Source: Russula earlei
Taxonomy: Eukaryota > Basidiomycota > Agaricomycetes > Russulales > Russulaceae
Assembly (NCBI GenBank): GCA_025769875.1
Contig: JAGFNK010000061.1
Span: 100,855 to 164,854 of the forward strand
Length of the DNA: 64,000 nt
Direction of reading: 5' to 3'
Both the position numbers and the translations under genes were made by a program. Within the stretch, counting starts at the first letter, position 1. The number at the start of each line of letters is the position of its first letter. This document shows, one piece after another, positions 10,965 to 22,867 of the stretch. The notes beneath the pieces are model-generated. The model was given only the letters and a program-made list of their open reading frames with translations. It was not told the origin of the DNA and did no database searches.

Positions 10965-13900
10965 ATGTCTTCTTTTCCGGTGTCTGTGAAGGCCACGACT
11001 AGCAGCGACGCAGCTTCGTTCGCCTATCCATCCCAATCCTCCAACCCTGTAACCACCAAGCCTGGCCTCAATGTCGTTTTCCTTGACTGTCATACAGGCA
11101 GTCTCATCTCTTTCAAGACTTTTGACATTCTTTCCGACTCCTCCGCATGGGATGATTTCGCGTCCGCGATCGAGTCTGACACACTTTTCCCTAACACATA
11201 TGTCTTGATTGCCACCCAGCAAGGCCGTGCTGGAGTGGTGTCGAATATTACCGATCGTGGACGCCGTGCGATCCATCTCTTGGGAGGATTCGCGTTCCAG
11301 AATGTTGATTGCGCAAAGATCACCGCCTGGGCCTTTGTTGGCCAGCATGGCGCAGGCATCGGTACCTCCCTCGATAGCTTTTCATTCGACGCACGCTCGG
11401 CAGAGCTTTCTTCCATCGAGCTCACCGATATGCCGCCATCTTGTAGAACCCACCTCATTAGCGCTACTTCAAATGGCACTGGATATATCAGCGCACGGAT
11501 TCTTTACGATAACGTGGAGTTTGTAGGATCCGGCTCTAATGGGCTGAACGTCGTCGTCATCAACCCGGCTTCGGCCACAGTGCAACACGTTTCATCATTC
11601 GGCTCCTCTCCTTCAGACGCAAATGCGTTTGCTCAGCTCGTAGAATCCAAACCAGCAAATTGGATTTTCGCGGTAGCTTTTAAAGCATTCTCCCCCTCCC
11701 TTCTCTCTCCGCCCATCAAACGTACGTTGGAAAGTATCGGCAGCAAAGTCGTGTCAGGCCCTGTCTCAAATGGAATGTCATGGGTGGTGATTGGATCACG
11801 CACTTTCGATGATACGGGGGTCAGTGAAGTATCATCCCAAGGGCCAAGCAGCCAAGCGAACTATTACTTCGATGCCGCTGCAGAACGTGAAGGACAAGCT
11901 AGCTTTATACTGGAGTGCCGAGGTGCCTACAATGTTAGTCTCGATATCGTTGTTGATGGATGTGTCTTGGAGTCGTTCAAGGCTGGCCCAAACTACAACC
12001 TTCGCATCGCGGCCATATCCCCTTATACAGGGATTGTTTGTGGTCACCAAGCCTACGATGTCAGGGAACTGAGTGATCAGAAATCACTCACCGAATTCGT
12101 CGAACAGGTTCGGGTCTCTTAATTCGCATTATTCATCCACTGACATCCTTACAAGATCCCTCTCGGTTACTTGACGGCGATTGTCTATCAGCCACCTAAT
12201 GGATTCACTTTTCCCGCTGCGCTTAGCAAGCTCCTTTCTCTCATGAGTCAATTACCAATCGAACTTGTTCTTCCCGGAACTATGTATGGGCTGCTTTACC
12301 GCAAGGGTTCTGGCCCGGCAAGGTCATTCTATCGAAACATCAGCCAGTCCGCAGACGGTTGGAGTGGTGCGGACACGTTCGCTCTAACGTGCCGCGTTTT
12401 CTTTACTCGTCGCCCTCCGATCTTACGGATCGAAGCATTTTCTGCTGGCTTTTTTGCGGGAAATCGTGCATATGTTACAATCGACATGCGCACTGTCGAG
12501 TTCAGCTGGGATAACCGCGGACTCAACGTCGTCGCGTTCAATGGATATGGGACGGTTGTGAACATCGCATCGTTCGATACCTGGGCTGAACAGACCGCAG
12601 CCGATCGTTTCGCTTCCTTGATCGAGGGACTGCCTGCGGGCACAGGAGTGGCCGTCGTCATAGTCGACGAAGGCACATATCGCCTAAATGATCGTGCAAT
12701 TCAGGCCATAAAGTCACTTGGAGGCTCCAAGTTGGGCAGTGTAGCCTTTCGGGGCTCATACGCTTTGATTGGATGCAAAGGAAGGTCTGCAGGCTGCGTC
12801 GCGGAAGCCTTCAGTCCCTCTGGGTCATTTGGTGCTCTCGTGAAATCATACACTCCAGGCGCTGAGCCGGGCCCATCTAACAAAGGCAACTGGCTTTCCA
12901 TCTCGACATACTCGAGCTCACATAATTATCACATCCTTCTTGATGGCGTCGAGATAACGCCAAATACAACATTTAAGCCAGGCATACAGCTCCTTGCGGT
13001 CGGCCAACAATATCCAGTGGTGGATGAGGTGTTGGACTCGGATGATAATGTCGAGGGACTGATCGAGGCCATGCGTGAACACGCACAAACGGTATATGCC
13101 ATGTATATTCCTGGATCGTGCTCAGGTACACGAGCCGCTACTAGTCTTGGAAGCTTCCTTGGCTCCACGAAGATGAACGATCTTAACGGCAGAGGCAGGC
13201 TTGTAGTGGGTATACCGGGTGGTGGTTCAGGAAGTGCATTGGAACACATGTTTGTGAAGGAATTTATCTCGATCTCGTTCTGGACTGGGTCTATGCCTTG
13301 GAAACTGTCTGGCCCTCCTACTGCTTCAGGTGATATACCAGAACCTACCATCACCGTCTCGTCATCTAGGCCGGCGCAACCGCCGAAGGGATCCACTGAG
13401 GGGGGGTTCGATCCTTTTGTACTGCCCACCGCTCAACCTACTGCCGAAGGATTATCGGTCTCCCCCGTGTCAGATAAAGTTCTTGTATCACCTCCGTATT
13501 CGGTGTTCCCTTCCGCTCTTGCAAGGAAACCCTCCAAGCCAAATCCAGCAACATCGGTCGATCCCGGCCCCCCTGTCTCATCGCCAGAATCCCTCGGTCT
13601 TGGCGAGATGGAGCACACTGCAGACGATGCCCTGCCAGATTGGCAATCCGATGGTATTGAATGGCATGGACAGGATCAGCACCAGCTGCCAATTGAGATA
13701 TTGTCCCACTTTGAGGAAGCATTTGTGGCTCCTATGATATTCCACCCTGATAAATACGTTTACAAGAGAACGTGTAGGAAACCCATGTCTGCTGGGTCCA
13801 ACCTAGTGTCCACCGATCATACATTATCGACTCCAATGGCTACAGAGTCTCTTCCGATAAAGGTTGACAATGCAAACGGCCCTTGTATGACAACTGCAAA

Positions 13901-15598
13901 GAACTCTACACAATCTCGCCAGGAAGGTGTCGTTGCGCTCCCTGCCAGTAGCGGGTGTGTTTCTTGCAATCTTGAGATGATACACGTTTATGACATCACC
14001 TATAAGGGATGCGTCACATCCATTTGATAGTCAATTCGAGGCCGTGCAACCTGTCCTAGAAGCTCGTCCCGTGGGTCAATTCGATATTCCAAACCTCCAG
14101 TGAGACAAGGTTTCCTGCTTTACGAGTACCACAATGACGGCGTTAACAGAGCAGCCTCAATTGGAACCAGTTCCAGCATCTTTTGGGATTGTGCAACAAT
14201 CGATATCCCCCTCCCGAGCAGTGAGGTTGGATTCGCTATGTAAGTCGCTCCTCTACCAATGAAGCGCAACTCGTTCAATTGCGTACCTCAAGGCCTGTTC
14301 AAACAGCACCTTCAGACTGCAGTGCCACAGGGAAAGGTAATGGATATCTATCTGGCGAGTTCATGGGGGATGACACAAGTACAGAGTACGTGAATCAAGT
14401 CTTACGAGTGGTGTCTTTCTCATTATTACTAGCGAATCTCATGTATTTCTACACCCGCCTACAAGTTCCCTCGAAATTACGCCCAATTACGAACAAACCC
14501 AGCGTGCCCAATCAGACACCATCTTTGCCTCGCAAAATGAGGGTCCTGTTGGACCCGTGCCAATTACTCGGTTCCGAGCAAGCGTTGAGTGGCAAGAATA
14601 TTTGTTACCAGATGGCACCCGCTACTTTTCGAATCCTACTCTCAACGTTGTAACGGATGTTGATCTGCGCGACATTGGAAAACTAAATGCAATCACAAGG
14701 TTTCTTAATGGACAAGATGCGGAGATTCTGAACCCACCAGAGTGGGAATTATGGCTCCGTAATGGGAATGAGTCAACGACAGAGACAGCATTTAGTCCAC
14801 TTATGGCCTGGGTACACCACGGATCACGGATGGCGGTGTTCGCACGTCCTGCATTAGATCCAGGGAATCCTATAAGCAACAATGTTGATAGTAAGTTGCG
14901 GTGGATCACTCAGCTTATTCTCACATTGATCATTCTGTAGAGATAGAATCGGAATATCAATACTGGTCGTTCGTCATGTCCCATCCTGTTCATGTCATGC
15001 TGCCATCAGAATCTGTTCACGAAGCGATCAATGTCCTCACGTGGTTCTATACCAGTCTGTTTACTTGCTAATCTGTTTCTCCCGTTCATCCATCTTGTGC
15101 CAGACCGGCTGCAACAGTCACCACACCCTTCCGCGCCGCCGTTTAGTCAGGAGGAATGTCAAGAGTTGTTGACGCAACTTCGTTCTTCTAGCGGTGAGCC
15201 CTCTCACAGCGATCTGGCCTCTTGACATATGTCCTACCCAGATATGTCTACCCTAGCTGTTGTTCGCACACGGGTTGTATCTTCAGTACTTGTTCGCGTT
15301 GGTAGGTTTTGGTTCATCTTCGAGTCACATCTCGTCGTCTTATTTAGATTGTTTAGTTGCATGGAGACAGGGTAGACAAGGGGACGGCGCGACATTTCAA
15401 GATCCCAGGCAAAGTAACAATGACCCCTCAGCTGGGATTTCACCTCCCCTTACTAGGGGTGAGTTCATCATTTCTTTCGTTTGTTCTGGTCTCCTTAACT
15501 TTTCCTGGAACGATCACATCGTCAAAGTCTCAGCACGGGAGGTGGCCTATGTAGTACTAGTGGCATTGGGCTTTGTATTAGGGCGCCTGCTTGCTTGA
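10965..15598 (+). CDS. Chimeric gene: five ILEI/PANDER-like domains fused to the Ser/Pro-WW-tail-anchor module (family copy C)
   Basis: The first 759 or so residues are almost identical to ILEI gene 1, including the 48-nt intron (12108-12155). At about 13289-13305 homology switches. The transmembrane and caspase part is absent, and the sequence continues in frame into the Ser/Pro-rich exon of a WW-family gene. Simple reading stops at 14027. The family intron 13955-14006 removes that stop, and exons 14007-14099, 14150-14239, 14293-14385, 14433-14890, 14941-15054, 15104-15193, 15242-15301 and 15348-15598 continue one open frame of 4191 nt (1396 residues). That frame carries a WW-like core (WQEYLLPDGTRYFSN) and a C-terminal helix ending GRLLA-stop. 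Splice sites were placed by comparison of four family copies. Conserved phases argue that the fusion is real and expressible. Without splicing at 13955 a 1004-residue soluble form would result. Function is unknown. Confidence 0.72.
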
Positions 15599-17676
15599 TC
15601 GTGGGTTAGGAGTGTGACCTGGTGATAATGCTGCCTCGGGGCGTCATTATCGTTAGTGCCCCACTGCTATTCATCAGATACAGATACCATGACACCGATG
15701 ACATTTCAGGTGTTGCGGGTTCCCTCGCCACGTCTCTGCCTCTACTTAACGCACCTTCCCCTTTGCATGCCGCGATTATGTGTGCCGATGCCAACAAGGT
15801 TCTAGGCTAGCAATATTTCAACAGGCCACTAGTATTGGAGAAACTCAGAGATCGCTCGACGCATGCACTGCCACTACTGACAAGGAGCCACCATGTGCTT
15901 GTGGCACCAACACAACACATACATACGAATGCCCCTCGTAGTGCTGGCTGGGGACAACCCGTCCTATCGAGAGACGAAGACGAGGGGGGGGCGGAGGAGA
16001 GGGTGCGAACTCGAAAGAAGGGAGAAGGGGATAGGGGCAGCCCGAGTAAGGGATAGTAAGTGGTCTCGAGGAGCGGGGAACACGAACGTGCCAATGCATG
16101 CAACTCCAGTGCAAGCCAGGAACCATCCGAACACGACCGCAGGATGACGCGCGCACGCACGCAGAAGTTAAACCGCAACCACCACTGGCAGGTCTAGGAA
16201 AGGGCAGCGCGCCGTGAATGCCGAGGATCGCTCATTTTCATGACCCAAGCACAATGAGACGCTGACGACACAATCAAAGGAGCGATGTTTTGCAAAGTAA
16301 GAAGGTTCCGTACTCAGGATGTACTCTAATGAAAAAAATAAAGTAGTTTACTCACTTATGATGTGCTCAACGTTGATGCGCTCTCAACGTGGTTCGCGAA
16401 CTCGCTAAAGGGTCCTGCATGATCATTTGTTGCCTTCATCTCACGCTACCAAGGTGATCTGACCCACAGTTCAAAAGGCCCAACATTACAAGAGTTCCGC
16501 TACTTCAAGCTTTAGTGCTTCATTGTGCCCCCGACCGCTCAAAGTGTGGGCTAAACCCTCGATCCGCTTCAAACACTGGGTTGGCTTTAGTTATATCCGA
16601 TCCAGAAGCTGCGTCCGAATAGTTCCTGTGCTAGATATACCAAATGAGGGCATGGTCATTTGGATCCGGTTGCCTTCTGAATCCCAGGATTAAGTGCAGG
16701 GGAACCAGATCACCCGTGGAGCAGCAACGGATGCACTACCAGGATATTTTGGCCTCGGTGCTCGGGGTCTCCTGCCTCCTCGCATTGCATTGCATCGCCT
16801 CCTCTCGACGAGAACGCGAAGCCAGTTGGGGACTGGCGGGAGTTGATATCATTGGCCCAATCTGCACCAACAAAACACCGTCAAAACATATACGGTCAGG
16901 CGAGGGCACTACCTCAAGCCCGAGCGGCGTAATCATCTCACAACACGCTACAAATCCCGGTCGTGGGTAATCCATCGACGGCCGAAGGCGCATTTTCCAT
17001 GCAGAAATCCTTGTCCCTGGCATTGAGCATCACGTAGAGCAGCGTGGGAGTGCCACAGATGATCATACGCGCTCATGACGGCGGCACATCGCTCTCGTTC
17101 TCCTTATATTATGGCCACGGAATCTGTCTGAAGCGCATTGAGCGTTGAAATGTAGTGTACAGCCTGAGGCCATCAATGGCCAAGACAGAGGCGGCTAAAT
17201 TGTGAGGCAGTGCCCCACCAGGCTCCGGCGTGCACGCCGCAATCTTGCATTGACGTCAAACTCGGACGGACGGCTACGTGGATGTGTAGAACGTCCGTCC
17301 GCGTGAGGCAGACCACTAAGGACCGTATGGGAAAGGCTGTTCATGAAGCACAAATCGCCGGAGCGAAGTTCCAGGTGGCGCGTCGTAAGCACGAGAAGTG
17401 GGGGAGGGTCACCCGAGAGCGCCAGTGTCACAAGTATGTCACGTCACCGCATTGATCACCACGTGGGCAGCCTGATGTTTGCCTGCTGACGGATGTCTGC
17501 CCAGTGCTGAGCTGAATATTCCAGTCGTTCAAAGTGGTGACACCCCCTGATATAAAAATCCGGCCCCGATTGTTCAATCCTCAAGTCAATTCCCATCCCC
17601 CAGCGTTCCCCTACACCATTTCACCAGCAATAGCTAACGCCCACCACTTCGTGGTCTCGGATCATTCGTTTACAGG
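15599..17676. other. Spacer with duplicated non-coding blocks
   Basis: No gene is supported. Near 15780-15900 is the unit-boundary block also found at 6945, 21565 and 25695. The stretch of about 16900-17450 is repeated, diverged, at about 22200-22720, in both cases 200-800 nt upstream of a WW-family gene, so it probably includes shared promoter sequence. Short open frames in this GC-rich stretch occur on both strands and do not match anything. Confidence 0.5.
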
Positions 17677-20600
17677 ATGTCTAAACCACAATCCCAGAGA
17701 TTCTCCCTTCGTGCATTGTTGAAGCGAAGGCCGACTCGTCTCAGTGATTCCATGTCGCCACAGCCGCTCCCCAAATCGTCAAACGACCCTCTCAGACTCC
17801 ACCCAAATACCCTTTCCCCAGAGTATGCCATGTCAAATCTCGTTCTCGTAGAGGATCATCGACTGATCTTAGCGGTTTCACAAGGCTGCTGCCGCTCTCC
17901 TTGTCGTCAACCAAGTCTCCCACTCCTATACATCCCCTTTCCCTTTCCTTACAGTATGCCTGCCGACTCCCGTAGATGACCTTCGGCTGATCTTAGCGGT
18001 TTCACAAGGCCGCCGTCAACCGAGTCTCTCCCACTCTCCCCAATAATCCCTACCCAAGAGTATGCCTGCCGGATTCTGTAGATGACCATCGACTGATATT
18101 AGCAGTTTAACAAGGTGGCCGTCAACCGAGTCTCTTACACTCTCAATTACGCCTATTCAAGAGTACGCCTGTCGAATTCTGTAAACGACCATCGACTGAT
18201 TTTAGCCTTTTTACAAGGATTCCGTTGCCCGAGTATCTCAGCGTCCCCCCAATTGACATACCAAAGAGTATGGCCGCCGAATCCCGTAGATGGCAATTGA
18301 CTGATCTTATCTGTTTCAAAAGGCCGCTGTCGCCCTCAAGTCGTCAACCGAGTCTCCCACACTCTCCCAAATTTCCATTGTCACAAGGTATGGCTGCCAA
18401 ATTCCGTAGACGACCATCGACTGATCTTTAAGGGTCACAAGGCTGTCACCGATCTCCCCCTCATCACACCCGAGTCTTTCCCCTGCCGTACGTATGCCTG
18501 CCGAATCGCGTAGATGACCATCAACTTGATCTTCGAGGATTCACTCACGGGCCGCCACCGTTCTTCCCCTCATCAACCGAGTCTTCCACACCCTCCCTTG
18601 TCATAACTGTATGCCTGCCGAATCGCGTAGATGATCATCAACTGATCTTCGAGGTTTCACAAGGCCGCCGTCAACCGAGTCTCTCCCACTCTCCCCAATT
18701 ACCCTTACCCAAGAGTATGCCTGCAGGATCCTGTGGATGATCATCGACTAATTTAGCCTTTTCCCCAGGCTGCCGTTGTCCGAGTCTCTCGGAGACTCCC
18801 CAATCGACCTTGCCAAAGAGTATGGCTGCCGAATCCCATAGATGACCATCGACTGATCTTATGTGTTTCACAACACTGCTATCCCCATTCAGATCGTCAA
18901 CCGAGTCTCTCAGGCTCTACCCAAATGCCCGTGGCCTAGAGCTTGCCATGCCGAGTCCCGTGCATGAACTCCCTCCCCGTAAAGCTGCTGAATCCATGCC
19001 AGAACCGTTGATACCGTCGACACTGTCTGGCTCTCCTACTTCTGCTCCGAGTGATACAGCAGATCCTCCAATCGCTGTCCTGTCGTCCAGGCTGGCACAA
19101 CTACCGGAGGAATCCTCTGAGAGGGGGTTCAATCCTTTTTTACAGCCCACTGCCGAACCCACTGCCCAAGAACTCCCAATCTCCCCCGAGCCAGATATAG
19201 TCCCTGTATCGCCTCCGCCTCCGGTGTCTAATTCTGCTCTTACAAGGAAACATTCTGAACCAGACCCAGTCTTGTCGGTCGACCCCACACCCCATGTCTC
19301 AGATCCTCCAGAATCCTTCAGTCTCGGCGAGATACAGCACGCCGCAGACGATGACGGCATTGAATGGCATGGACAGGATAAGCAACGGCTGCCGATCGAG
19401 ATATCATCTCGGCCAGAGGCCTTTGAGGCTCCTATGATGTTCCCCCCTCATAAATACGTTATCGAGAGAACGAGTAGGAACCTCGTGTCTACTTGTTCCA
19501 ATCTAGCATCCACTGTATCTGCTCCGATGGCCACGGAGGCTCCCCCAATAAAGGGTGACAATGTAAGTAGTGCTGGTACGACAACTTCGAAGAACTCTAT
19601 AGAATCTCGCCAGGGAGGTGTCGTCGCGCTCCCTGCCGGTAGCGGGTGTGTTTCTTGTAATCTTGGAGATGATGTTTGTTTATGACATCATCTAGCGTGC
19701 AACCTGTCCCAGAACCTCGCCCTGTAGAACAATTCAATATCCCAATCCCCCAGTGAGACAAGTATTCCTGCTCTACGAGTTCCACCATGACAACTTTAAC
19801 AGAGCAGTCTCAATTGGAACTAGTTCCAGCAACTTTTGGGACGGCGCCATAATCGATATACCCCTCCCACCCCCCAGTGAGGTTGGATTTCCTACGTAAG
19901 TTGCTCCTCTACCAATGAAATGCAACTCGTTCAATTGTGTAATCGAAGGCTTGTTCAAACAACGCCTTCAGGCCTCAGTTCCACGGGGAAAAATGGATAT
20001 TTATCTAGCGAGTTCATCGGGTATGACACAGGCGCAGAGTACGTGAACCGAATCGTACAAGTGGTGTCTTCCTCATTATCACTAGCGACTCGCACGCATA
20101 TCCACAACCGTCTACAAGTTCCCTCGAAATTACTTCTAACTACGAACAAGTCCAGCATACGCAATCAGTCACTAACTTTGCCTCGCAAAATGAGGATCCT
20201 ATTGGACCCTTGCCAATTCCTCGGTTCCGAGCCGCAAGCGCTGAGTGGCGAGAATACTTGTTACCAGATGGCACCCGCTACTTCTCGAACCTTACTCTCA
20301 AGATTACTACGGATGTTGATCTGCGCGATATTGAAAGATTAGACGCAGTCACAAGGTTTCTTAATGGTCGAGGTGTGGAGATTCTAACCCCACCAGAGTG
20401 GGAATTATGGCTCCGTAATGGGAGTGAGTCAACGACAGAATTTACTCCGCTGATGGCCTGGGTACACCACGGATCACGGATGGTACAATCTTGGTCGGAT
20501 ATGTCGACCCCGGCTGGACCAGCAAAGCCCATATTGGACTTCGTCTTCGCGCGTCCTGCATCAGATTCAAGGCATCCTATAGGCAAAGATGTTGATAGTA

Positions 20601-21314
20601 AATCTCGATGGACCACAGGTTATTCTCGTATTAATTATTTTCTGCAGAGATAGAATCGGAACATCAATACTGGTCGTTCGTGATGGCCCATCCTGTTCAT
20701 ATCACGCTCCCAGCAGAATCTGTTCACGAAGCGATCAATGTCCTCACGTGGTTTCATACCAGTCCGTTATTTACTTTTTAATCTCTCTAGTGTTCATTAA
20801 CCTCGTGTCAGGCCAGCCGCAACAGTCGCCACACCCTTCCCCGCCGCCGTTTAGTCAGGAGGAATGTCAAGAGTGGTTGACCCAGCTTCGTACTTTTAGC
20901 CGTGAGCCTTCAAGTTCACCACAGCGATCTGGCCTCTTGACATACGTCCTATCCAGACATGTCTACCCCAGCTGTGGTTCGCACACGTGTCGTATCTTCA
21001 GTGCTTTTTCGCATTGGTAAGTTTTGGCCCATCTTCGAGCAACTACTCGTAGTCTTATCGAGGATTATTTAGTCGCATGGAGACGGGGTCGACGACGGGA
21101 CTGCGCGACATTTCAAGATCCTCCCGAAAATAACAATGTTCCTTCAGCTGACATTTCGCTTCCTCGTACTAGGGGGGAGTTCACCATCTCTTTCGTTTGT
21201 TCTGGTCTCCCTAACTTTTCCTGGAGCGATCACATCGTCAAAGTCTCAGCACGGGAGGTGGCCTACGTAGTACTACTGATCGTGTGCTTTTTATTAGGGC
21301 GCCTGCTTGCGTGA
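17677..21314 (+). CDS. Ser/Pro-rich, WW-like, tail-anchored protein, family copy D, with an expanded 5' exon-intron array
   Basis: The start is taken at the ATG at 17677 (MSKPQSQRFS), matching the start context of copy E at 22868. The 5' part runs through a tandem array of intron-like and exon-like cassettes (17823-18941). It joins, in the same frame as the STESL repeat peptide, the main Ser/Pro-rich exon ending at 19645. Later exons: 19696-19752, 19803-19895, 19949-20038, 20086-20597, 20648-20761, then from 20812, with the last exon ending at 21314; phases match copies A and C. The WW-like core is WREYLLPDGTRYFSN, and the tail helix is VAYVVLLIVCFLLGRLLA. An additional short segment (about 20487-20545, QSWSDMSTPAGPAKPILD region) is present only in this copy. 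Exact 5' splicing is uncertain. Membrane anchoring by the C-terminal helix is inferred; the partner is unknown. Confidence 0.68.
17823..18941 (+). repeat. Tandem array of about ten exon-intron cassettes, 103-121 bp each
   Basis: Donor-like GTATGCC or GTACGCC starts lie at 17823, 17954, 18060, 18163, 18268, 18388, 18492, 18609, 18715 and 18820. The eleventh position (18941) has lost the GT. Each unit contains a 5'-splice-like GTATG, a CTGAT branch-like site inside CGACTGATCTTA, and an acceptor-like TTTCACAAG about 55-62 nt downstream. A short exon-like piece around GTCAACCGAGTCTCTCCC follows. The second to fourth exon-like pieces are 69, 51 and 48 nt, so including them keeps the frame and would add a P-S-T-E-S-L-rich peptide. 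Others (50 and 65 nt) would not. The array lies within family copy D. Confidence 0.75.
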
Positions 21315-22867
21315 TCGTGGGTTAGGGGTGCGACCTGGTCATAATATCGCGTCAGGCCATCATTATCAATAATGCCCCACTGCTATTCATCAGATACCAT
21401 GACACGGATGACGTTTCCAGTGTTGCGGGTTTTCTCGCCACCCTCCTCTTCGTCTCTACTTGACCCACCTCTTCACCTTGGCATGCCGCGGCCATGTACC
21501 CCGATGACCCACAAGGTTCTAGGCAAACAACCATTTCAAGGGCGCGAGTTTTGGAGATTGTTCGATGCGTACACTGGCACTACTGGCAACTAGCCACCGC
21601 GCACTAGCCACCACGCACTTGTGGCACCGAGATAGGAAGTGATACAACTATGCAATCATTACCATCTTCCGAATGATGCGTTGCTTACGACCATCGCCAG
21701 CCCACAGTTCTCTCTCCGGATGTCCGATGGTTCCAAACAGTGAGAACTGATGGCTCGAGCGAGGGTAAACGTAACCGACGTCTCCTTCCGTTTGGCATGT
21801 AGATACTTATAGTTGCAATAACATGGTAATCCATCATTCCGTCATCGACGAATCGGAACCAAGCCAAGTTACGGAACAATGAGCACATGCAGGACGAACG
21901 AACGGCATCGTCACCCAAAGCGGCTGCGAAGATCTGGATTGGTCAGTGCGAAGTCGCAAAGGTGGCACAGAAGTATAGTGAGATTGACATGCACGGGTCA
22001 GTTCAGAAGTGTGGCGCCAAAGTCGAGGGTGGGTGTGCGCCCCACTTGGGCTGCACCGCGCACGGCCAGGGGTTCGTTGTTCGTTGGCAGGCAAGGAAAG
22101 ACACACACAGACACCGACTCAGCAATGGAAACACTGTCGTCGGATTAGTTTCACCTCGCTTTGGCGTCAAGCACTGAAACGGAGAGAGCTTGCTTGAACT
22201 GGAAGGTGAGGCGAGGACACTACCCCAAGCCCGAGCGGCGTGATCATCTCGCAACATGCTACCCATGCCGGTCGTGGGCAACCCACTGATGAAAGGCGCA
22301 TTTCCCATTGGGAAGACCTTGTCCCTGACATACATTGAGCATCGCGCAGAGCAGCGTGGGAGTGCCACAGATCGTATGCTCTCATGACGGCGACTCATTC
22401 CCCATTATATTTTGGCTATGGAACGTGTCTGAAAAGCGAATTGAGTGTGGGATGCACCATACAGCCCGACGGCGAGGTCATGACGAAAACGGATGAATTG
22501 TGTGGCAGTGCCCCGGGCTCCGCCGTGCAATGCACGCGAGCTGGCATTGGCATAGGACTGCTAAGTGTGGGATGCAGTGTACAGCCTGAGATCATGACGA
22601 AAACGGATGAATTGTGTGGCAGTGCCCCGGGCTCGCCGTGCAGTGCACGCGAGCTGGCATTGGCGTCAAACTCTATATGGATGTGTGGAACGTCCGCGTG
22701 AAGCAGACACCTAAGGGCCGAGGGGAAGAAGTCAGTGTGTAACGAGTGGCGTTGCACTGCATTGGGCCTTTGTCCTGCTTCGCGTCACGTGCAACAACCG
22801 AACATTCAAAAAGTTTGATACTTCCGAAGTTCGTGGTCTGGAATTATTGGTTTACAATATTTACAGT
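21315..22867. other. Spacer with duplicated upstream blocks
   Basis: No gene is supported. It carries the unit-boundary block at about 21500-21620, a block near 21940-22080 that recurs diverged at about 26110-26220, and a block at 22200-22720 that matches about 16900-17450. The ATG of copy E follows at 22868. Confidence 0.5.
22445..22665. repeat. Two tandem copies of a 105-110-bp segment
   Basis: The segment from GTGTGGGATGCACC to GAGCTGGCATTGG is followed by a second, slightly shorter copy starting AGTGTGGGATGCAGT. Both contain GACGAAAACGGATGAATTGT. The duplication lies in the presumed promoter region of copy E. Confidence 0.8.

Noticed and set aside
17823..18941. CRISPR-like regular repeat spacing
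   Set aside because: This is a eukaryotic context. The units are imperfect throughout and carry splice-like signals, so this is a tandem exon-intron duplication.
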